Assembly (NCBI GenBank): GCA_030749035.1
Contig: JASMKV010000193.1
Coordinates: 1 to 39,626, forward strand
Direction of reading: 5' to 3'
From: Myxococcota bacterium
Lineage (GTDB): Bacteria; Myxococcota; XYA12-FULL-58-9; JASMKV01
DNA length: 39,626 bases
Positions within the stretch are counted from its first letter, which is position 1. The number at the start of each line of letters is the position of its first letter. The translations under genes and the position numbers were made by a program. Of this stretch, positions 16,189 through 24,853 are shown in pieces. The notes under the pieces were generated by a model. The model was not told the DNA's origin. It was given only the letters and a program-made list of their open reading frames with translations, and searched no databases.

Positions 16189-17610
16189 ATGAGTGAACTA
16201 TACGAACGCATCCCGAACAACGTCAATCTTTCAGACACGCCCAAACTTCAACGGGCACTTGAACACTGGCTACCCGATTATTTGACCTGGTGGCAGGAAA
16301 TGGGCCCTGATGGCTTTCAGGAAGATCAAATTTATTTGCGCACAGCAGTAAGTGTCGAAGCCAGTGGCTGGGCACACTTCGATTACGTCAAAATGCCCGA
16401 CTATCGCTGGGGAATCTTCTTAACTCCCCCCGAACGTAAAACCATTACCTTTGGTGACCACGCTGGCAAAGACGTGTGGAACGAAGTACCCGGCGAATTT
16501 CGCAAGGACTTACGACGGTTAATTGTCACCCAGGCCGACACAGAACCCGCATCGGTAGAACAACAACGCCATTTAGGTAAAACAGCGCCAAGCCTCTATG
16601 ATTTGCGTAATTTGTTTCAAGTCAATGTTGAAGAAGGCAGGCATCTTTGGGCCATGGTTTACTTGCTTCATTCATTTTTTGGCCGGGATGGGCGCGATGA
16701 AGCCGATGAGTTACTCGCACGTCGCAGTGGGCATCAGGATTCACCACGTATTCTCGAGGCCTTTAATGAGCCCATAGACAACTGGCTCGATTTTTTCTGT
16801 TTTACCATGTTCACAGATCGGGATGGGAAATATCAGCTAGCGGCTTTAGCCGAAAGTGCATTCGACCCTTTAGCACGTTCAACTCAGTTTATGCTGACAG
16901 AAGAGGCGCATCACCTCTTTGTCGGAGAAACGGGCATCTCGCGTATCATTAAACGCACACTCGAACTCATGCATGAAGATTCCAACGAGGATATACGAGA
17001 GGCGGGAGGCGTTCCTCTTGATTTACTGCAAAAATATATTAATCGCTGGTATTCTGCTTGTCTCGACCTTTTTGGCAGCGAAGACTCTTCGAATGCTGCC
17101 ATTTACTTTTCGCAATCTTTAAAGGGGCGTTTTCGTGAATCTAAAGACGACAATATTCAAGACCATATGGCACTTGAGGGTTATTACGCCATGAACTGCC
17201 CGACACCAAATGGTCCTCCTGACAACAAGGAAATTCCTCTTCGACGAGCCATGAACTGTTGTTTGCAGGATTCCTATACAAAAGATTGTGCGCGGGCACT
17301 ACGCAAATGGAATGCCTTGATAAAGCGCGCCGGTGTAAACTTTGAACTCACTTTGCCTTCTCGATACTTTAACAGGGGCATTGGTTTTTTCGCTAATATG
17401 TCTTTTACCCCAAGCGGGGAGCTTTTAACACAGGAAGAAGATAGTGCGCAAAGAAAAGCCTTCCTGCCCAGCAAAGAAGACCGTGCCTATGTCGATTCCT
17501 TAATGGTTCGGGCAACACAACCAGGAGAAATAGCAAACTGGATAGCTCCTCCAACACAAGGCATTAACAATCAACCCATTGATTTCGAGTATGTTAAATC
17601 AAAAGGATGA
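16189..17610 (+). CDS. boxB: Benzoyl-CoA 2,3-epoxidase, oxygenase subunit
   Basis: This 473-residue protein has exactly the length of Azoarcus evansii BoxB and shares its signature stretches: IPNNVNLSD near the start, EMGPDGFQE, MPDYRWGIF, and NWIAPPTQGINNQPIDFEYV at the C-terminus. The diiron ligands known for BoxB are all present with a shift of one: E119, E149, H152 (EEGRH), D210, E239 and H242 (TEEAHH). BoxB uses O2 and electrons from BoxA to form 2,3-epoxybenzoyl-CoA in the aerobic CoA-dependent benzoate pathway. Neither boxA (reductase) nor boxC (ring hydrolase) is in the window. It heads a plus-strand run; its 3' end overlaps hemN by 20 bases. The ribosome site is weak. A related CoA ester as substrate cannot be excluded. 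Confidence 0.92.
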   Translation: MSELYERIPNNVNLSDTPKLQRALEHWLPDYLTWWQEMGPDGFQEDQIYLRTAVSVEASGWAHFDYVKMPDYRWGIFLTPPERKTITFGDHAGKDVWNEVPGEFRKDLRRLIVTQADTEPASVEQQRHLGKTAPSLYDLRNLFQVNVEEGRHLWAMVYLLHSFFGRDGRDEADELLARRSGHQDSPRILEAFNEPIDNWLDFFCFTMFTDRDGKYQLAALAESAFDPLARSTQFMLTEEAHHLFVGETGISRIIKRTLELMHEDSNEDIREAGGVPLDLLQKYINRWYSACLDLFGSEDSSNAAIYFSQSLKGRFRESKDDNIQDHMALEGYYAMNCPTPNGPPDNKEIPLRRAMNCCLQDSYTKDCARALRKWNALIKRAGVNFELTLPSRYFNRGIGFFANMSFTPSGELLTQEEDSAQRKAFLPSKEDRAYVDSLMVRATQPGEIANWIAPPTQGINNQPIDFEYVKSKG

Positions 17611-18958
17611 AATTGCTCTTGTTAAGCGTTTTTTGCATCCTGCACCACGCTACACAAGCTACCCAAGTGTGGGTGCTTGGGGCATCATGGGCGCCAGTCA
17701 TTATGAGGCGGCTCTAAATCGCCTCGAGAGTGAAGCTCAAGCTCTTTCACTTTATATACACTTGCCCTTTTGTGAACGCATGTGCACATTTTGTGCGTGT
17801 ACTGCGATTGCAAACAAAAATGATACCATTGTTGAACACTATTTGACGTTGCTTCTCCGTGAACTCGAGCATGTTGCCCAAATCACCGGCAGGAAAAGAC
17901 TCCTGCAAATCCATTTAGGTGGCGGCACACCAACACGACTTTCTCCTGAGCAGCTTGAACGTCTTGGCAGAACTATTTGGAAATATTTTGACCCCGATCC
18001 CAGCATTGAAGCCTGTGCTGAAATCGACCCCAGCGCAACAACCAATGAACATCTCGAAGCCCTTAAAGACATTGGCTTCAATCGTTTATCCATGGGAGTT
18101 CAGGATTTTTCTCCTGAGATCCAGGAAATCATCGGGCGACATCAATGCCTGAATAAAACTGAAGACCTTTTTTCCAGAGCGCGGCATCTTGATTTTAAAA
18201 GCATCAACATTGACATCATGTATGGACTCCCTGCTCAAACCCCTGAGCATCTTGTACACAATGCAAATAAAGTTAAGGCACTGGGTGCAGATCGCGTGGC
18301 CATTTTCCCCTATGCCCATGTGCCCAAGTTAAAGCCTCAACAAAAATCATTTGAACAATATGCATTGCCATCAACCTACCAGCGCTATGAACAATTTCAA
18401 AGTGCCAGAAATATCCTGCAAGAATCATCATATTGCCAAATTGGTATGGATCACTTTGCCCTGGAGACCGATGAGCTTTCGCAGGCCCTGACGCAAGGCA
18501 TCTTGAATCGGAACTTTCAAGGCTACACTGTTCTCGAACCCACGGCCCTGATCGGACTTGGGCTTTCGGCAATCAGTGACATACATGGGCAATACTTCCA
18601 GAATGCAAAGCGCTTGGGCGATTACAACAAACAGATTGAGGAAAAAAATAATGCCACACAAAGAGGCTATTCCTTAACCCCTGATGATCTGATTCGGCGG
18701 GAAGTTATTCAGCGGCTTATGTGCCATTTAGATGTTTCCTTCGAACAACTAGAGCAACACCAAAGAGTAGATGCTCTGCAATACTTTCAACAGGAACTCG
18801 AAGAGCTTAAAGTTTTTGCGCAACATAATCTTATTGTGCTCTCTGAGCATAGCATTAAAGTCAGCGAGCTTGGCCGCTCTTTCTTGATGAATATCGCCAA
18901 GATATTTGATGCTCATGCATTTCCCACATCACTCATGGCAGGTAACGGTCATGCCTGA
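17591..18958 (+). CDS. hemN: Oxygen-independent coproporphyrinogen III dehydrogenase (radical SAM)
   Basis: This 455-residue radical-SAM enzyme oxidatively decarboxylates coproporphyrinogen III to protoporphyrinogen IX without oxygen. It is nearly the length of E. coli HemN (457). The cluster motif C61-x3-C65-x2-C68-x-C70 (FCERMCTFCAC) includes the extra fourth cysteine of true HemN, which HemW lacks. YTSYPS near the N-terminus, GGGTPTRLSPEQL, NRLSMGVQDF and the C-terminal GRSFLMNIAKIFDAH also fit HemN rather than the heme chaperone HemW. The start is ATG 17591, inside the end of boxB; no better ribosome site is present. It overlaps the next gene by eight bases. Heme for the nearby cytochromes is a natural use. 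Its coupling to boxB is not typical of box clusters. Confidence 0.92.
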   Translation: MLNQKDEIALVKRFLHPAPRYTSYPSVGAWGIMGASHYEAALNRLESEAQALSLYIHLPFCERMCTFCACTAIANKNDTIVEHYLTLLLRELEHVAQITGRKRLLQIHLGGGTPTRLSPEQLERLGRTIWKYFDPDPSIEACAEIDPSATTNEHLEALKDIGFNRLSMGVQDFSPEIQEIIGRHQCLNKTEDLFSRARHLDFKSINIDIMYGLPAQTPEHLVHNANKVKALGADRVAIFPYAHVPKLKPQQKSFEQYALPSTYQRYEQFQSARNILQESSYCQIGMDHFALETDELSQALTQGILNRNFQGYTVLEPTALIGLGLSAISDIHGQYFQNAKRLGDYNKQIEEKNNATQRGYSLTPDDLIRREVIQRLMCHLDVSFEQLEQHQRVDALQYFQQELEELKVFAQHNLIVLSEHSIKVSELGRSFLMNIAKIFDAHAFPTSLMAGNGHA

Positions 18959-19415
18959 GCGCCAAACATTTGCTCAGGCAAAGAACAAAAAACCAATAGA
19001 AAAGTTCAAGAGAGTTCTTTTGCCCGAAGTACCTCGTGACTTCCCATGGCGTCGCGGGTTGCGGGTTTGCCTGCGCGCTGTTCATATATGGTCTACCGCT
19101 ATTTTACTCGGAGGGCATTTCTTTACACAATCCAAAGAAGTGCTCTTACCGTGGCTTCTCATTGGCGCAGCCAGCGGTGCGGTGCTCTTGCTCACCGATC
19201 TATACGCAAGTTTCGCGATTCTTTTTGAATTGCGAGGTATTCTTGTTCTGTTCAAAGTCCTATGCGTTGCTGCAGCAGGTTATTTTTGGGACTATCGCTT
19301 TGTCCTCTTAACAATGACCTGCCTAATAGGTGCTCTGAGCAGCCATGCTACGGGGAAATTTCGGCACCATCTGTTTTTTCTCAAAGACACCCTGCCAGAT
19401 AAACGCCGTGGTTGA
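18951..19415 (+). CDS. Conserved-looking four-helix membrane protein, unknown
   Basis: This 154-residue protein has a basic N-terminal tail of about 45 residues and then four hydrophobic segments, the first containing LRAVHIWSTAILLGGHFF. An H-x12-H spacing in that helix resembles heme-ligating or copper-resistance (CopD-like) membrane proteins, but I cannot assign a family. The ATG at 18951 overlaps the hemN stop by eight bases, so it is co-translated; an upstream frame extension lies inside hemN. A role as a heme- or redox-related partner of the neighbours is only a guess. Confidence 0.6.
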   Translation: MPERQTFAQAKNKKPIEKFKRVLLPEVPRDFPWRRGLRVCLRAVHIWSTAILLGGHFFTQSKEVLLPWLLIGAASGAVLLLTDLYASFAILFELRGILVLFKVLCVAAAGYFWDYRFVLLTMTCLIGALSSHATGKFRHHLFFLKDTLPDKRRG

Positions 19416-19489
19416 CTTCCCAAAGAAATCAAATAGATCTATTGCGGAGTCACTTTAACATTTACACCCTTTACTCAGGAATAATCATC

Positions 19490-20791
19490 ATGAACTTTCC
19501 ACAAGAAGGAAAAGAGATTAACACTGTTCTTGCCCTTTTAAATGACAAACGCACAAATGACGCCAAATGGGATGAGGGTAATCTTTTTGGTTATGTTTAT
19601 CATGTGAGCGAATCCATCCACGAATTGATCAATAAAGTTTATGAGGATTTTGGCATGACCAATGCCCTCAATCCAATGGCTTTCCCAAGCCTGCAAGCTT
19701 GTGAATCTGAAGTATTAAGCATGAGCGCCAGCCTGCTTGGCAACCCTGATGCCGTTGGCACCATCACCACCGGTGGAACCGAAAGTATCTGCATGGCCAT
19801 GAAAGCAGCCAGGGACTGGGCAAGAAGCGAAAAAGACATCACGAAGCCCAATGTTATTGTTCCAACAACTGTGCATCCGGCTTTTCAAAAAGCCGGCCAC
19901 TATTTTGACATTGAGGTGCGTGTGGCCTCGGTCGGTCCTGATTTTAGGGTGTCCCTTAAAGAGATAGAAAACCAACTTGATGACAACACGATGATGCTGG
20001 TCGGTTCTGCACCAAATTTTCCTTATGGTACGATTGACCCCATTGAGGAGATTGGCCAAATTGCACTTAAAGCCAAAACCCTATTTCACGTTGATGGCTG
20101 TCTTGGTGGCTTTATGCTGCCTTTTTTGAAACGCCTGGAATATCCTTTACCCCCTTTTGACCTTTCGGTTCCCGGCGTAACCTCCATGTCTGCTGATTTA
20201 CACAAATATGGCTACAGCGCCAAAGGTGCATCTGCTGTACTCTACAATTCGCGCGACTTACGCAAAAAACAATTCTATGTCTATACCGAATGGCCAGGCG
20301 GTCTTTATGGCTCTCCCAGCATGACCGGTGCCCGTGGAGGGGCCCCAATCGCTTCAGCATGGGCCCTGCTCCAACATTTGGGTGAATCTGGCTATATGAA
20401 ATTGGCACGCCACACCAATGAGGCGGCTGACCAGATCAAAAAGGCCATCGACACCATGGATGACTTATATATTCTTGGAAAACCGGCCATGAATGTTTTT
20501 GCCTTTGGCTCTGATACTGTCGATGTCTACGCCCTTTGTGATGTGCTTGCCAAAAAGGGTTGGGTTTTGGATAAGCTGCAAAAGCCGAATGCGCTCCACA
20601 TGATGATTTCTCCAATACATGTCAAAAAAGCAGACTCTTTTAGTCAAGATCTCCAGGCGGCGCTCAAAACCGTTAAGGAGGGCAATATTCAAGTCGAAGG
20701 ACAAGCTGCAATGTACGGTGCCTTAACGCAAATGCCTGATCGGGGCGATGTCAAAAACATCATTCTTGAATTTCTCGATGGCCTTTACTGA
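19490..20791 (+). CDS. PLP-dependent group II decarboxylase / sphingosine-phosphate-lyase-like enzyme
   Basis: This 433-residue fold-type I PLP enzyme is related to glutamate/tyrosine decarboxylases and sphingosine-1-phosphate lyase. Visible motifs are GTITTGGTESICMAMKAARD for the phosphate site, VDGCLGGFMLPFL with the ring-binding Asp, and SADLHKYGYSAKG, where K239 is the Schiff-base lysine. Start ATG 19490 follows CAGGA; an upstream in-frame TTG at 19412 lacks support. It lies 74 bases after the 4-TM gene and 9 bases before the amidohydrolase. S1P-lyase-like members act on phosphorylated amino alcohols or amino acids; the substrate here is unknown. Pairing with an amidohydrolase suggests a small catabolic route. 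Confidence 0.85.
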   Translation: MNFPQEGKEINTVLALLNDKRTNDAKWDEGNLFGYVYHVSESIHELINKVYEDFGMTNALNPMAFPSLQACESEVLSMSASLLGNPDAVGTITTGGTESICMAMKAARDWARSEKDITKPNVIVPTTVHPAFQKAGHYFDIEVRVASVGPDFRVSLKEIENQLDDNTMMLVGSAPNFPYGTIDPIEEIGQIALKAKTLFHVDGCLGGFMLPFLKRLEYPLPPFDLSVPGVTSMSADLHKYGYSAKGASAVLYNSRDLRKKQFYVYTEWPGGLYGSPSMTGARGGAPIASAWALLQHLGESGYMKLARHTNEAADQIKKAIDTMDDLYILGKPAMNVFAFGSDTVDVYALCDVLAKKGWVLDKLQKPNALHMMISPIHVKKADSFSQDLQAALKTVKEGNIQVEGQAAMYGALTQMPDRGDVKNIILEFLDGLY

Positions 20792-20800
20792 CAATTTATC

Positions 20801-21808
20801 ATGATGAAAACACACTTCAACGATCATTTTGAGCTCAACGCATTGCCTTATTTTAAGATTGGGCCGCAAGGACATATTGAGCTTGCGGATCCAGACATCG
20901 GTCCCATTATTGATATGCACACACATTTGGCGTTAGGCCTCAAAGGGCCCCTGCATGTCGATCTTGAGCGTGAGCACCCACAAGCCAAACATTATCTCCC
21001 CCTCGAGCAGCCTCTTGATTTAAATGTTTATGCCAATAAAAACTATACACCCAAGAATATCCGCAACATTAAGCAGGATATGACCATCCTGGCCCCCCTA
21101 CCCTTTGGCCACAAGCAAACCCATACCGCCCCCAACATCATCAGAGACATGCAAGCACTGGCGATCACGCATTCGGTCATTTTGGCCATTGATTTGCCCG
21201 TATTGACCAACAATGCGGAGCGCTATTTAGATATATCGCAAAAACACCCGGCATTGCTGACCTTCGGCTCTGTCCATCCTTTGGCTTCTAAGGCCAAACA
21301 CAAGCTCGAAGAACAAATTTCACGCGGCATTAAAGGGCTCAAATATCATCCGGCGGCCCAAATGCTTGCCCCAGATCACCCCAAAGCACTGGAATTATTT
21401 GAGATTTGCGAACAACATCGCATACCGGTGCTTTTTCATTGTGGTCCTGTGGGAATCGAACCAAAATCAGGGGCCAAACGCTCGCAAGTTTCGCTCTATG
21501 AGCAAGCCCTCAGAGATTTCCCCAATCTACCCTTTATTCTTGGCCATTCAGGTGCCCTGCAAATGCCCCAGGCCTTAAATCTGGCAAACCGCTACGACAA
21601 CGCCTGGCTGGAACTTTCAAGCCAATCCTTGCCCAACGTCCAGCAAATCCTTGACGAAGGCCCCAAAGAACGCCTGGTTTACGGCAGTGACTGGCCTTTT
21701 TATCATCAAAGCGTGCCCTTGGCGAAAATTTTTATTGCCGCCAAAGACGATACAACGCTGCGCACAATGGTTCTTTATGAAAATGCCGCCAGACTGCTAA
21801 AACTCTAA
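20801..21808 (+). CDS. Amidohydrolase-superfamily (amidohydrolase_2-type) metal hydrolase or decarboxylase
   Basis: This 335-residue TIM-barrel protein has the metal-binding DMHTHL (H40, H42), a mid-barrel His in VLFHCGPVG, GHSGA, and a late catalytic Asp in YGSDWPFYH. The layout fits the amidohydrolase_2 group, whose members include aromatic-acid and ACMS-type decarboxylases as well as hydrolases. A lysine in GIKGLKYHP could help metal binding. It begins nine bases after the PLP decarboxylase stop and ends five bases before the DUF123 gene, so it is part of the boxB run. Given a benzoyl-CoA epoxidase upstream, action on a ring-cleavage product is conceivable but unproven. Confidence 0.8.
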   Translation: MMKTHFNDHFELNALPYFKIGPQGHIELADPDIGPIIDMHTHLALGLKGPLHVDLEREHPQAKHYLPLEQPLDLNVYANKNYTPKNIRNIKQDMTILAPLPFGHKQTHTAPNIIRDMQALAITHSVILAIDLPVLTNNAERYLDISQKHPALLTFGSVHPLASKAKHKLEEQISRGIKGLKYHPAAQMLAPDHPKALELFEICEQHRIPVLFHCGPVGIEPKSGAKRSQVSLYEQALRDFPNLPFILGHSGALQMPQALNLANRYDNAWLELSSQSLPNVQQILDEGPKERLVYGSDWPFYHQSVPLAKIFIAAKDDTTLRTMVLYENAARLLKL

Positions 21809-21813
21809 AAAGA

Positions 21814-22278
21814 ATGGCGGTCTTTTTAGAACAAATCCCCAAAAAACCTGGGCGTTATGTTTTGCTTTTATGGCTTGCCAAAAGCACACCACTTCGTGCT
21901 GGAGCGCTGGGGCAATACGCCTTTCCTCGCGGCTGGTATACCTATGTCGGCAGCGCCTATGGCAGCGGCGGACTCCATGCGCGGCTAAAAAGACATTGGC
22001 GCAACGATCAAAAAAAAGCACTGCACTGGCATATTGATTATTTACGACGTGCCTGCGCGCTGCGCGAGATATGGTGGCAGACGGGCCGGCACGGCAAGGA
22101 ATGCCTATGGGGAAAACGGCTCTCCCAAATGCCACAAGCACGAATCATCGCGCCCCGTTTTGGCAGCAGCGATTGCCGATGTTCTACGCACCTCTTATCT
22201 TTCCCAAATAAGAATTTCGCTAAAAGCTGTGCCCTTGGTTTGACCGATACGATGACGCGCCTCCTCATTGGTCTTTAA
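21814..22278 (+). CDS. GIY-YIG-type DUF123 nuclease-like protein
   Basis: This 154-residue protein matches the DUF123 (endonuclease III-associated GIY-YIG) family. It begins PGRYVLLL, has GWYTYVGSAYGSGGLHARLKRH with the modified GIY-YIG core, then LHWHIDYLR, and ends with the typical FGSSDCRCSTHL cysteine/histidine motif. Family members are small, often stand-alone proteins of unproven function in DNA metabolism. It is the last gene of the boxB run by spacing (five-base gap), although its role looks unrelated to the others. The ATG at 21814 lacks a strong ribosome site, consistent with translational coupling. Confidence 0.82.
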   Translation: MAVFLEQIPKKPGRYVLLLWLAKSTPLRAGALGQYAFPRGWYTYVGSAYGSGGLHARLKRHWRNDQKKALHWHIDYLRRACALREIWWQTGRHGKECLWGKRLSQMPQARIIAPRFGSSDCRCSTHLLSFPNKNFAKSCALGLTDTMTRLLIGL

Positions 22279-22421
22279 TCCTTGAGATATGTTATGACGC
22301 TTATCATACCGCGTCATCCAAGCTGTTGTCATGTATTTGCCTACATTGTTAAATGTTTTTAAATGCTTAGTTTAATCTACATGCTGAATTTCACACTCTG
22401 AACAAGGAGCTAAAAAATACA
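22279..22421 (+). promoter_or_regulatory. Intergenic region upstream of the oxidase operon
   Basis: These 143 A/T-rich bases should hold the promoter of the coxB operon. The RBS AAGGAG lies about 11 bases before the coxB ATG. I see no terminator for the upstream run and no unambiguous -35/-10 or FNR box. Confidence 0.4.
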
Positions 22422-23117
22422 ATGTTGGATTCGCTCCCATTAGAAAACATTTCGACTTTTGGTGCAGATGTCGACGCAATCACCGCATTTGTGTGGTGGA
22501 TTATTGTCGGTTGGGGTTTGGCAGCAGAAGCCATCTTTATCTGGTTCTTAATCATCTACCGAAAAAAAGATGGCGTTCGCGCAGCGTGGACACCAGCAAC
22601 AACCTTGCGCTCAACCGCGTGGGTTCTGGTACCTACTTTCATCGTCTTGCTCTTCGACCTGGTCATCGAGCATCGCAGTGCACCGATTTGGGATACCATC
22701 AAGGACCCTGCACAAATACCACAGCATGAAGTCCTGGTACGCATCCGGGCCCGGCAATTTGCCTGGGATTTCACCTATGCGGGGGAAGACGGAAAGCTCG
22801 ACACCGCCGATGACTTTACCAGCATGAGCGAACTGCGCGTACCGCGCAATAAAGTCGTTCGCTTTCAGCTTGAATCGTTGGATGTCATCCATTCATTTTG
22901 GGTGCCAGTCCTGCGTCTAAAACAGGATATTGTTCCTGGACGCTTTATCCCAGGCTGGTTTGAGGCCACGACCGATGGCGAATATGAGATCGCCTGCGCC
23001 GAAATATGCGGTGCCTCACATACCCAAATGCGTGCGCTGCTTGTTGTCGAATCAGCAGAAAAATTTGCCAAATGGGCAGCCACACAAGTTGAGCAAAATG
23101 CTCTTACGTTGAACTAA
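22422..23117 (+). CDS. coxB: Cytochrome c oxidase subunit II
   Basis: This 231-residue protein has two N-terminal transmembrane helices and a periplasmic cupredoxin domain with a complete CuA site. The site is a His in DVIHSFWVP plus CAEICGASHTQM, giving C-x3-C-x3-H-x2-M. It accepts electrons from cytochrome c and passes them to subunit I. No C-terminal heme domain is fused, so this is not a classical caa3 subunit II. The aromatic patch before the CuA domain reads RQFAWDF instead of the usual QWYW, and the following GKLDTADD insertion is of the kind seen in delta-type lineages. First gene of the operon. Confidence 0.93.
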   Translation: MLDSLPLENISTFGADVDAITAFVWWIIVGWGLAAEAIFIWFLIIYRKKDGVRAAWTPATTLRSTAWVLVPTFIVLLFDLVIEHRSAPIWDTIKDPAQIPQHEVLVRIRARQFAWDFTYAGEDGKLDTADDFTSMSELRVPRNKVVRFQLESLDVIHSFWVPVLRLKQDIVPGRFIPGWFEATTDGEYEIACAEICGASHTQMRALLVVESAEKFAKWAATQVEQNALTLN

Positions 23118-23138
23118 GGAAATAGAGAAGAAAATAAC

Positions 23139-24818
23139 ATGAGTCATACAGCCGAAGAGAGTTTTATTAGCAAGTATGTATTTAGTGTCGACCATAAGGT
23201 CATTGCCAAACAATATATGATCACAGGCCTTCTGATGGCCATTGTCGGTGGCTTACTGGCCGGTGTTTTTCGAACCCAGCTTGCCTGGCCTGATGAGCCG
23301 GTCTTTGGCTTGGGAATAATGGCACCTCACGTCTATAACGCCATGGTGACCATGCATGGTACAATCATGGTGTTTTGGGTGGCCATGCCCGTTCTTGTTG
23401 CCGGCTTTGGTAATCTACTGGTGCCACTCATGGTTGGCGCCGATGATATGGCCTTTCCACGTCTGAATATGACATCTTATTGGGTTTTCTTTCTCAGCAC
23501 GATTGTCTTAATCATTTCGTTTTTTGTACCCGGCGGTGCGGCAGCTGGCGGCTGGACATCCTATCCACCATTATCGAATTCCATCGAGGCCAGTGGTGTT
23601 AACTGGGGTGTGAACCTTTGGGTTTTGGCGGTTGCGTTAGAATTTGTCGCATTCCTTCTTGGTGGTATCAATATTATTACCACAGGCATCAATATGCGCG
23701 TACCCGGCATGTCGATGTGGGATTTACCACTTTTTGTCTGGGAAACAGTCATTGCTTCGATTGTTTTTCTACTTTCTGTTGGCCCTCTTATCGGTGGCGC
23801 AGTCATGATTTTGCTGGACCGAAATTTTGGCACCGGTTTTTATGATCCTATACAGGGCGGCGATCCTTTACTCTTTCAACACCTTTTTTGGTTTTTTGGA
23901 CACCCTGAAGTCTACGTCATCTTATTGCCCGCCTTGGGGATTCTGGGGGAAGTATTATGTGCCAATTCACGAAAGACACTCTATGGCTATAAAATGATTG
24001 TTTGGTCGGTGATTGTCGCTGGGATCTTAAGCTTTGTCGTTTGGGCACATCACCAGTTTGTCAGTGGAATCGACCCACGCCTGGCCTTCCCCTTTAGCCT
24101 GATGACCATTCTGATTTCAGTTCCCTTTGCCGTGCATCTCTTTGCGTTTATCGCCACGGTTTGGCGGGGCTCTATTCGTTTTAATACGGCAATGCTTTTT
24201 GCCTGCGGCTTTGTAGCCCTTTTTCTCATTGGTGGTGTTACCGGCATTATGAATGGTACTGCTGCCATTGATATCTATATCCATGACACCTATTTTGTTG
24301 TCGCACACTTTCACTACACCTTGGTACCCATCACCTTTATTGCGACTTTTGCCGGCATCTATCACTGGTTCCCGAAGCTTTTTGGTTCTTTGATGAACGA
24401 AACGCTTGGCAAAATCCATTTCCTCGGCACATTTGTGTTTCTTAATCTAACCTTTTTACCACAATTTAATCTTGGCATGATGGGACATCATCGACGAATC
24501 GCAAACCCCACAGCTTTTGATTTTCTCTCAACCAGTGATGCACTCTTTTTACAGGAGCTTTCCACAATCGGTACATATGGATTGTTGCTTGCACAAATTC
24601 CATTTGTCTTTAACTTCTTTTCATCCATGTTTCGTGGCGAAAAGGCCGAACGAAACCCATGGCAAGCCACAACCCTTGAATGGAATACAGAATCACCACC
24701 GGGGCATGGCAATTTTGATGCCCCACAAAAAGCCTATCGTGGCCCGTATGTTTACAGTCCTGAGGGCGTCTCTGTCGATTTTCTTCCACAATTTGAACCA
24801 CCTCAGGATGGTGAATAG
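23139..24818 (+). CDS. coxA: Cytochrome c oxidase subunit I (A-type heme-copper oxidase)
   Basis: This 559-residue catalytic subunit has about twelve transmembrane helices. Ligands are visible: a heme a His in MHGTIMVFW, CuB His with the cross-linked Tyr in GHPEVYVILLP, the CuB pair in WAHHQFVSG, and the heme a3/heme a His in HDTYFVVAHFHYT. The Glu of GHPEV and the Asp and Asn of DMAFPRLN mark the D-channel, and LYGYKM the K-channel, so it is an A-type proton-pumping oxidase reducing O2 to water. A conserved-type C-terminal cytoplasmic tail of about 60 residues follows. It lies 21 bases after coxB. Confidence 0.95.
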   Translation: MSHTAEESFISKYVFSVDHKVIAKQYMITGLLMAIVGGLLAGVFRTQLAWPDEPVFGLGIMAPHVYNAMVTMHGTIMVFWVAMPVLVAGFGNLLVPLMVGADDMAFPRLNMTSYWVFFLSTIVLIISFFVPGGAAAGGWTSYPPLSNSIEASGVNWGVNLWVLAVALEFVAFLLGGINIITTGINMRVPGMSMWDLPLFVWETVIASIVFLLSVGPLIGGAVMILLDRNFGTGFYDPIQGGDPLLFQHLFWFFGHPEVYVILLPALGILGEVLCANSRKTLYGYKMIVWSVIVAGILSFVVWAHHQFVSGIDPRLAFPFSLMTILISVPFAVHLFAFIATVWRGSIRFNTAMLFACGFVALFLIGGVTGIMNGTAAIDIYIHDTYFVVAHFHYTLVPITFIATFAGIYHWFPKLFGSLMNETLGKIHFLGTFVFLNLTFLPQFNLGMMGHHRRIANPTAFDFLSTSDALFLQELSTIGTYGLLLAQIPFVFNFFSSMFRGEKAERNPWQATTLEWNTESPPGHGNFDAPQKAYRGPYVYSPEGVSVDFLPQFEPPQDGE

Positions 24819-24853
24819 GTATACATTTAACCACTGGACCGAGGAGTAATACA

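Noticed and set aside
17591-18958. HemW heme chaperone instead of HemN
   Set aside because: The fourth cysteine (C70), YTSYPS near the N-terminus, the length and the C-terminal IAKIFDAH segment fit HemN.
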